Source: an uncultured euryarchaeote (GTDB lineage Archaea > Thermoplasmatota > Poseidoniia > Poseidoniales > Poseidoniaceae). Taken from it: 8,257 nt of DNA. A program made the translations under genes and the position numbers. Positions 1-5,693 of this stretch are shown here, one piece after another. Below the pieces are notes generated by a model, which ran no database searches, was not told where the DNA came from, and was given only the letters and a program-made list of their open reading frames with translations. The stretch is from NCBI GenBank assembly GCA_937881505.1, contig CALGEM010000184.1, forward strand, positions 1-8,257, in the 5' to 3' direction. Position 1 is the first letter of the stretch. Every line of letters begins with the position of its first letter.

Positions 1-10
1 TGAAGACTGA

Positions 11-1405
11 TCAGGCTGGCAACTCCAACTCAACCGCAAAGAGCGGGTCGGGGTCGGTTGAATCATGGTAGGCCACCACCACCCCACCGTCGTTGAGGAT
101 GGCCAGGGAAGCGAAGTCAAAGCGAATGTCGTTACCTGCTCCAGAGGTGGAGTCAAGGTCGCCCTGCCCGATGTAGGTCAGGGTGTCCGGCGTCATGTCC
201 TCGGAATAGCCACGAACGTGGTAGACGGTGTCGACATCGGGTCCATCGGTGGACTGGTAGCGGACATTGAGGATGAACAAATCCAATTCGCCGTTGGCTT
301 GGAATTCCCATTCTTCAATTTGGGAGGCGGTGTTGTCAAGGGTGTAGGTGTGGTTGGCCCATGTTTGGGCACCGTCGGTTGACATGTAATGGGTGAAACT
401 GGTACCGCTGTTGACCACGCAATGAATCGTTCCCGTGCGGTCAATTTGGCAGTATTCGGATGGGAATTGGACTTCAAGTTCATTCCATTCCAAATTGGTG
501 TCCATGTAGGCGGCGTTTCCGTTGTTGTAGTAGGACGGGAAAATCAGCCCACCGCTCGGAAGAGGGAAGGCTCGCATTTCCTTGTGCGGTTTGTTGACGT
601 CCCAGTATTCGGGAAGGTCAGCGTCGGTGAAATCCAAATCGAGTTCGATGGGAGGGTCGCCGCCGTCCCTACCGGGGAACTGGAAGGGGTAGTAGTTCAG
701 GCCGTCCACGCTGATCTGTCCTCCGGCGTTCTGCGTTTGGTGCCAGAAGTTGGAGACCACGATGCTCGCCCATTCTCCATCCCCGATGGAGGACGAGATG
801 GGGCCGATGACCTCCACCTGCCATGACCGGTCATAGAACGGTTCCGTGATGCGGTTGTAGCACCACTTCCATTCGCTTTCTGAAGCATCGTAGAGGATGG
901 CGTAGAATTTGTCGAGTTTGAGGTCGCCACCGACGTAAGGGAACCAGGACATGGAAATGATGTCGCCGTTGGTGGCTTGCACGATACTGCCTTCGCCCAA
1001 CCCCTCCTGACCTGGGTTTGTGGGGACAAAGGTTCGGCACTGCTGGTCGGGAAGCGCTGGTGGGATGTAGGTGTCCCAAAGGTGTCCTCGATCGGTGGAA
1101 AACACGGGGTATTCACCTCCAATGTTCAAAATCTGACCGTCAATGTCCGTTGCGAGGTAGTGTTCACAGCAATTTCCGCCATAGGAGGCGTCAAACACCG
1201 CCCACGTGGTGTTGGTGGTCTCGTTGGTGCGAAGGTCAACGGTGATGAACGCTCGCTCAACTTCGTGGGATTGTGCATCGATGCGCTCGTAGGATTCGAA
1301 AATGGAGGGCGTCGCCTCGTTGGTGATGGTCTCGCTGCCATCGCCAAAACATCCCGCCAGCATCATGGAGAGGACCATGGCCAGAGCGAGAGCAGTCCTG
1401 CGCAT
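11..1405 (-). CDS. Exported lipoprotein with Asp-box (sialidase-like) beta-propeller motifs
   Basis: 464-residue protein of unknown substrate, predicted to be anchored outside the cytoplasmic membrane. The N-terminus is a classic lipoprotein signal: MRRT, a hydrophobic run to residue 15, then lipobox L16-A17-G18-C19 with C19 the likely lipidated residue, followed by an acidic Gly/Ser linker. The body contains an exact Asp-box (S-x-D-x-G-x-x-W) at residues 103-110, a near-exact one at 342-349 (Ala for Gly) and a degenerate one near 232. Asp-boxes mark BNR/sialidase and related beta-propellers, so a propeller fold is inferred. I cannot see a full set of sialidase catalytic residues, so a binding or structural role is as likely as glycosidase activity. 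It has six cysteines beyond the lipobox (79, 80, 123, 182, 319, 329), which suggests disulfides, and sequons at N61, N65 and N351. The ATG at 1405 is supported by the signal peptide directly behind it and by GAGG seven bases upstream. It lies 66 bases downstream of the binding-protein gene on the same strand. Confidence 0.88.
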   Translation of the reverse strand: MRRTALALAMVLSMMLAGCFGDGSETITNEATPSIFESYERIDAQSHEVERAFITVDLRTNETTNTTWAVFDASYGGNCCEHYLATDIDGQILNIGGEYPVFSTDRGHLWDTYIPPALPDQQCRTFVPTNPGQEGLGEGSIVQATNGDIISMSWFPYVGGDLKLDKFYAILYDASESEWKWCYNRITEPFYDRSWQVEVIGPISSSIGDGEWASIVVSNFWHQTQNAGGQISVDGLNYYPFQFPGRDGGDPPIELDLDFTDADLPEYWDVNKPHKEMRAFPLPSGGLIFPSYYNNGNAAYMDTNLEWNELEVQFPSEYCQIDRTGTIHCVVNSGTSFTHYMSTDGAQTWANHTYTLDNTASQIEEWEFQANGELDLFILNVRYQSTDGPDVDTVYHVRGYSEDMTPDTLTYIGQGDLDSTSGAGNDIRFDFASLAILNDGGVVVAYHDSTDPDPLFAVELELPA

Positions 1406-1412
1406 GGTGGCC

Positions 1413-1416
1413 CCTC
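1413..1416 (-). promoter_or_regulatory. Ribosome binding site of the lipoprotein gene
   Basis: The minus strand reads GAGGGG just ahead of the start, with GAGG ending seven bases before the ATG at 1405. This matches the anti-Shine-Dalgarno CCTC core at normal spacing and supports that start codon. Confidence 0.55.
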
Positions 1417-1447
1417 GCTTGGGCGTGATTTGAAGCCGTCGCTTTGG

Positions 1448-1457
1448 TAATCTCTAA
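1448..1457 (-). promoter_or_regulatory. Weak candidate TATA-like element before the lipoprotein gene
   Basis: The 66-base gap 1406-1471 has one AT-rich stretch, TTAGAGATTA on the minus strand, 42 bases before the ATG. An archaeal TATA box there would put the transcript start roughly 15-20 bases before the ATG, which leaves room for the GAGG site. The match to a TATA consensus is poor and the gene could equally be read through from ileS. No terminator hairpin or T-run is visible in the gap. Confidence 0.2.
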
Positions 1458-1471
1458 GCAGCCTTCGTGTC

Positions 1472-2224
1472 TCAGGCTTGAGCCCATTTGGCTTGGAGTC
1501 GCTTCAATCCCAACAACGTTCTCGTTCCCATCCAGGTGAGGTCTTCCCCGTCGATGTGATGGACTCGAGGTGGTGTGGGCGTCAACTCTGCGAGAACCTT
1601 GAACAGGGATTCTCCTTCCTCAGCCGTGAACTCGTGGGGTTCGCTGGAAAGAAAGAGGTCAGTGATGCCGTGCTCGACGATGGTGGCTGCGGTAACTTCG
1701 GGATAGCCGCTTCCGTCGGCCTCGATTTTCGGGACGCTAAACCCCGTGCAGGTGAGCATGTTACCAGCGTAGGTGTTGCCGTTGGCTGCCATCAACGGTT
1801 CATGCCATATCAGCGGCAAACCGATGCGTCCACTTGCAGGACTGATGTCGTTGAGCAGTGTTTCAATCTCGCTCGCCCATCGCTCGGCCTCCTGCGCCCG
1901 GTTGACCGCCTGGCCGAGTTCACGCAGCATGGATGGAACATCACGTGGATGCTTTACGTGGCATACGAATGTTGGGAACCCCTTTTCCCTGCACCAATCG
2001 TACACAGCCTTGGGATTTTCATCCCGGTCCATCACGACCAAATCCGGTTGGGCTGCTTCAATTTTGGACAATGTTGGTGTTTTGGTCCCACCGACCACGG
2101 GCACATCTGCTACACCATCTGCTGGATGAATGCACCACGGTGTTCGTCCAACGATGGAAGTGGCGTCCAATCCAAAATCAAAGAGTGTGAGCGTGAGGCT
2201 GGGTACCAACGAAACGATGCGCAC
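1472..2224 (-). CDS. Cobalamin/metal-chelate binding-protein homologue (BtuF/TroA-like fold) without signal peptide
   Basis: 250-residue member of the class III (helical-backbone) substrate-binding family, the fold of BtuF and FhuD, which bind vitamin B12 or iron chelates. The N-terminus RIVSLVPSLT is the usual first strand of this fold. It is followed by VGRTPWCIHP (residues 25-34), VGGTKTPTL (44-52) and QPDLVVMDRDEN (59-70), then the second lobe with PLIWHEPLMAANGNTYAGN (137-155). C31 and H33 sit where related signal-less bacterial proteins also carry a Cys. Family members that feed ABC transporters are exported, but this one begins directly at the first strand with no signal sequence, so it is probably cytosolic. 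By ungapped comparison the two glutamates that dock BtuF to its permease fall on S53 and T181. No permease or ATPase gene is in the window. The start is GTG; an in-frame TGA (the ileS stop) lies four codons upstream, so no longer start exists. The ligand is unknown; a B12-related or metal-chelate role is only inferred from family. Confidence 0.85.
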   Translation of the reverse strand: MRIVSLVPSLTLTLFDFGLDATSIVGRTPWCIHPADGVADVPVVGGTKTPTLSKIEAAQPDLVVMDRDENPKAVYDWCREKGFPTFVCHVKHPRDVPSMLRELGQAVNRAQEAERWASEIETLLNDISPASGRIGLPLIWHEPLMAANGNTYAGNMLTCTGFSVPKIEADGSGYPEVTAATIVEHGITDLFLSSEPHEFTAEEGESLFKVLAELTPTPPRVHHIDGEDLTWMGTRTLLGLKRLQAKWAQA

Positions 2225-2231
2225 GTTGAGG

Positions 2232-2235
2232 CCTC
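2232..2235 (-). promoter_or_regulatory. Ribosome binding site overlapping the ileS stop codon
   Basis: The minus strand reads TGAGG at the end of ileS, with TGA the stop. GAGG uses the last two bases of the stop plus two more and ends seven bases before the GTG start at 2224. The position implies that ribosomes finishing ileS help start the binding-protein gene (translational coupling). Confidence 0.6.
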
Positions 2236-5200
2236 ACTTGACCGTGAAATGAACCGAGGTGCCGTCCACCTCAAAGTGCTCCGCTCCTGTTGGTGGTGTT
2301 GCACCCTCAGGATGGAAGACACAGCCTGCGGCTCGAGTTTCAGTGGCAACCCAGACTTCGTCCTCGGTTTGCATCTCCGGTGCGTTCTCAAGCCAGACCT
2401 CAAGGTCGATGGTCGCCTCAATTTCGAGGTTCAAATCCTTGCGCTTGGCTTGGACGCGACGTACGATGTCTCGTGCCATACCTTTGGAGAGAAGGGCGGG
2501 GGTGTCGTTCATGTCCAACACGAGACTGACATGGAGTTGCTCGCCTTGAGTTTCCAATTCAACGGTCTGGGCTGCAAAGCCTTCTCGTTCCACACGCTTG
2601 ACTTCGACATCCCCGCTCTCGACCATGACGCCCAACACTTCAGCGCCGCCAGCGTTGATGGCAGCCAGGAGCGCCACGGGGTCTTCCGCTGTACGAATAG
2701 CGTTGGCCACGTTGTTGACTTCGGCCCTGGCTTTGGGGGCAAGCGCACGGAAATTCGGTGCCAATTCAATTTGCTGGAAGCGGTCGAGATCGTTCTCGAC
2801 GAGGATGGATTCAACGTTCAATTCCTCGGCCAAGAGGTCGTGGAAGACCGAAAGGTCTGGGCCAGCTACGATCCAGCCTTGAGCGCATGGCAAGCGTTGC
2901 CGCCGTCCTCCGTCAATGCGGATTCGTCGGCCAGCCTCAGCGAGTTCCCTGACAAGCGTCATGGTGTCTTCAAGACCAAGGTCTTGGGGTGGAAGAACGG
3001 CGGTGGCCATCGCTGCCTTTTCATCCCATGAATCGGCGGTGGCACCTTCGAGGCTTCCCGGAACGCCCAGCGGCCAGTCGGCGGTGTGAACCGAGACGCC
3101 GGTCAAGTTTCGGTGAATGTGGTCAACCATGAACGGTGATACAGGGGCCACCAATTTGCACACCGTTTCAAGCACCTCGTGGAGCGTGTGTTGGCAGGAC
3201 AATTTGTCGTGGCTGTCCGCTTCGTCCCACAGGCGTCGACGGCTTCGGCGAACGTACCAGTTTGAGACGTCGTTGACCATGAAATCCTCGAGGTCTCGGC
3301 AAGCTTTGTGGAATTGCCAATTGGTGAAATTCTCGTGGTAGGCCTTGGCAACCGTGTGGAGTCGAGATAAAATCCATCGGTCAAGCGCACTGCGCTTGTC
3401 AACAGGAACATCTTGTGCCTCCGGGTCAAAGCCGTCCAAGGCTGCATAATCGGCGTGGAACTTGTACACGTTCCATGTCGTCAAGAACATCTTCGCATAA
3501 GTTTCCCGTACACCGTTGGGGTCGAACTTCATCGGGTTCCAAGGCGCACCTGCGGTGACCATGTACCAGCGGGTGGCGTCGGCTCCCTCGCGGTTGAAAT
3601 GGTCCCAAGGGTCGACGATGTTGCCTCTGGATTTCGACATCTTCTTGCCTTCGGCGTCCAAAATCAAGCCCAGTGAAAGGCAGCGTTTGTAGGCCATGTT
3701 GTCAAACACGGTGGCTGAAACGGCCAGCAGCGTGTAGAACCAACCTCGTGTCTGGTCAACGCCCTCGCAGATGTAATCGACGGGGAAGGAGGCGTTGAAG
3801 ATGGATTCGTTGTCAAAGGGGTGGTGCCATTGTGCGAAGGGGGCACAGCCCGAATCAAACCAGCAATCCATGACAAAGGGTTCACGCTTCATCGGTGCAC
3901 CCGATTCGGAGACAAGGGTGAAGCCATCGACGACGGGACGATGAAGGTCAACGTCGTCGGGGCATTCCGGGTTCTCAAATCCTGCAGCCACCGCTTTGGC
4001 CACCTCGTCTTGAAGTTCCTGAATGGAGCCCACGCACTTCATCTCACCGCTTTCACTTCGCCAAACGGGCAGCGGTGTTCCCCAGTAGCGTTCTCGGGAG
4101 ATGGCCCAATCCTTGACGTTACGCAGCCATTCACCAAAGCGACCTTCGCCAACCCAATCAGGGGCCCATTCGACTTGGTCGTTGAACTTCAGGAGGTTTT
4201 CCTTGACCGCCGTCATTCGAACAAACCACGAATCCATGGCGTAGTAGAGCAGAGGGTGGTCGGTGCGCCAGCAGTGCGGGTAGTCGTGGAGGTAGTCCTT
4301 CTCTCGGTAGAGCAGGCCGCTCTCCGGACCTTTGCCGTTGCTGCCTTTCGGGGCTGAGAGCAAGGCGATGATGGTCTCATCGCAGGATTTCACATAGTGG
4401 CCGTCCAGTTCTGGGTGTGTCCCATTGACAAAGGCACCGTTCATGCCCACGGTGTGGTGGGCGGGCAAACCTGCTTCCATGCCGAGGTTGTAGTCATCTT
4501 CACCGTACATGACGGCGGTGTGGACAACGCCGGTACCATCGGTGGTGGTGACCCAGTCAGCCGCAAGCACCGTCCATGCCGTGGTCGAATCGCCTCGTGG
4601 GACGGCATCGGGGAAGAGCGGTTCGTAGGCGCGACCAACAAGGTCAGACCCGGGGAATTCATCGATGATGTCAACGTGGTGTCGGAGCACTTCCTTCATC
4701 AGGTCCTTGGCCAAAATGACCTCTTCACCAACATCCGCACCTCCTGCGCCGACCCATGCATCGCCTGCGGCTTCCTTGATGCGACAGCGGGCGTAGGTAA
4801 CGTCCGGTCCAACCGCCAAGCCCACGTTTCCAGGCAGGGTCCACGGCGTTGTGGTCCATGCCAAAATGGAGGCGTCGTCATCGACCAGCTTGAATTTGAC
4901 ATAAACCGAAGGCTCCTCGACCTCCTTGTAGCCCAATGCCACCTCGTGGCTGGAGTAGGACGTGCCGGTTTGAGGGCAGTAGGGCAAGACTTTGTGGCCT
5001 CGGTAGAGCAGGCCTTTGTCGAACATTTGCTTCAATGCCCACCAAGCGGATTCAACGTAATCATTGTGGAGGGTTACATAGGGGTTGTCAAGGTCAACCC
5101 AGTAGGCCATGCGCTCGGTCATCTCTCGCCAGGCTGCTTCGTAGGTCCAAACGGATTCGCGACAGGCTTGGTTAAACTCCGCCATGCCGAAGGCTTCAAT

Positions 5201-5575
5201 CGCTTCATTGCTCATCAAATCAAGTCGCTTTTGAACCTCAATTTCCACGGGAAGGCCGTGGGTGTCCCAGCCACCTTTTCGCTCGACCAAGAAGCCTTCC
5301 ATGGCCTTCCAGCGGCACACGAGATCCTTGAAGGTGCGAGCGACAACGTGGTGAATTCCAGGTTTGCCGTTGGCGGTTGGTGGCCCTTCGAGGAAGATGA
5401 ACGGTGCGTTGTTGCGACGACCGTCAATGGAGGACTGGAAGGTCTTCTCGGTGGCCCATTGCTCCAAGAGTCCTGTTTCCAAATCCACGGCGTTCAGTTC
5501 ACCTGCCGATGAAGGTTGAGCCATGATTCGCCCACCGGGGACGCGGTTTTGAACACTCCTCCACTTTTTGTTCAT
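2234..5575 (-). CDS. ileS: Isoleucyl-tRNA synthetase, type 2, with swapped GIHH signature
   Basis: Charges tRNA(Ile) with isoleucine in the cytoplasm; 1113 residues, normal for a full-length type 2 (eukaryote/Thermus-like) enzyme. Visible in order: class I signature region GPPTANGKPGIHH (residues 64-76), WDTHGLPVE (103-111), the CP1 editing domain with the Thr-rich WTTTPWTLPGN (240-250) and GTGVVHTAVMYGEDDY (347-362), WAISRERYWGTPLPVW (490-505), KMSKS (645-649), an anticodon-binding helical domain with DRWILSRLH (732-740) and NWYVRRSRRRLW (772-783), then the type 2 C-terminal region. Oddities: HxGH is replaced by GIHH at 73-76, and two CxxC pairs expected at zinc sites have Thr as the second residue (CPQT 200-203; CWRT 435-438). 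Start: ATG 5575 has GAGGAG four bases upstream, but ATG 5524 (residue 18) gives an N-terminus of the usual family length, so either is possible. The gene is followed after nine bases by the binding-protein gene in the same frame. Confidence 0.98.
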   Translation of the reverse strand: MNKKWRSVQNRVPGGRIMAQPSSAGELNAVDLETGLLEQWATEKTFQSSIDGRRNNAPFIFLEGPPTANGKPGIHHVVARTFKDLVCRWKAMEGFLVERKGGWDTHGLPVEIEVQKRLDLMSNEAIEAFGMAEFNQACRESVWTYEAAWREMTERMAYWVDLDNPYVTLHNDYVESAWWALKQMFDKGLLYRGHKVLPYCPQTGTSYSSHEVALGYKEVEEPSVYVKFKLVDDDASILAWTTTPWTLPGNVGLAVGPDVTYARCRIKEAAGDAWVGAGGADVGEEVILAKDLMKEVLRHHVDIIDEFPGSDLVGRAYEPLFPDAVPRGDSTTAWTVLAADWVTTTDGTGVVHTAVMYGEDDYNLGMEAGLPAHHTVGMNGAFVNGTHPELDGHYVKSCDETIIALLSAPKGSNGKGPESGLLYREKDYLHDYPHCWRTDHPLLYYAMDSWFVRMTAVKENLLKFNDQVEWAPDWVGEGRFGEWLRNVKDWAISRERYWGTPLPVWRSESGEMKCVGSIQELQDEVAKAVAAGFENPECPDDVDLHRPVVDGFTLVSESGAPMKREPFVMDCWFDSGCAPFAQWHHPFDNESIFNASFPVDYICEGVDQTRGWFYTLLAVSATVFDNMAYKRCLSLGLILDAEGKKMSKSRGNIVDPWDHFNREGADATRWYMVTAGAPWNPMKFDPNGVRETYAKMFLTTWNVYKFHADYAALDGFDPEAQDVPVDKRSALDRWILSRLHTVAKAYHENFTNWQFHKACRDLEDFMVNDVSNWYVRRSRRRLWDEADSHDKLSCQHTLHEVLETVCKLVAPVSPFMVDHIHRNLTGVSVHTADWPLGVPGSLEGATADSWDEKAAMATAVLPPQDLGLEDTMTLVRELAEAGRRIRIDGGRRQRLPCAQGWIVAGPDLSVFHDLLAEELNVESILVENDLDRFQQIELAPNFRALAPKARAEVNNVANAIRTAEDPVALLAAINAGGAEVLGVMVESGDVEVKRVEREGFAAQTVELETQGEQLHVSLVLDMNDTPALLSKGMARDIVRRVQAKRKDLNLEIEATIDLEVWLENAPEMQTEDEVWVATETRAAGCVFHPEGATPPTGAEHFEVDGTSVHFTVK

Positions 5576-5693
5576 TTTTCTCCTCTCGGCTAGAAAAATT
5601 GATTGCCAAAACCAAGGAACAGGGCGATGGGAATCAAAATCTGGCAGATGCTGGAGGGGTATCCTTCAAGTCCTTGAATGAGCACCAACGACC
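5576..5693. promoter_or_regulatory. Divergent intergenic region between ileS and the surface-protein gene
   Basis: 118 bases holding the promoters of both flanking genes. Two AT-rich blocks stand out: TAGAAAAATTGATT (5591-5604) and GAATCAAAATC (5631-5641). The second could serve as a TATA element for either direction, leaving a leader of about 30 bases in each case, but neither block is a good consensus match. The surface-protein ATG at 5694 has no clear ribosome site close by; a GGAGGGG at 5653-5659 is too distant (about 34 bases). No hairpin, tRNA or riboswitch is recognisable. Confidence 0.4.
5580..5585 (-). promoter_or_regulatory. Ribosome binding site for the upstream ileS start
   Basis: GAGGAG on the minus strand, four bases before ATG 5575. 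It is the strongest ribosome site in the window and the main argument for the longer ileS product. The alternative ATG at 5524 has only GGTGG about eight bases upstream. Confidence 0.55.

Noticed and set aside
11..1405. Calling the lipoprotein a sialidase
   Set aside because: Asp-boxes are structural and occur in many non-enzymatic propellers. I could not identify the catalytic residues, so an enzyme name is not justified.
1406..1471. Possible terminator or hairpin between the binding-protein and lipoprotein genes
   Set aside because: GAAGGCTGC and GACGGCTTC look roughly complementary, but the pairing is imperfect and no T-run follows.
1478..3031. 517-residue plus-strand open frame opposite ileS and the binding-protein gene
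   Set aside because: It lies antisense to two genes with clear family motifs, spans their boundary, and its product has no recognisable domain. It is explained by codon bias of the true strand.
4397..5512. 371-residue plus-strand open frame opposite the N-terminal half of ileS
   Set aside because: It is fully antisense to the signature and editing domains of IleRS, and its translation looks like a shadow with no motifs.
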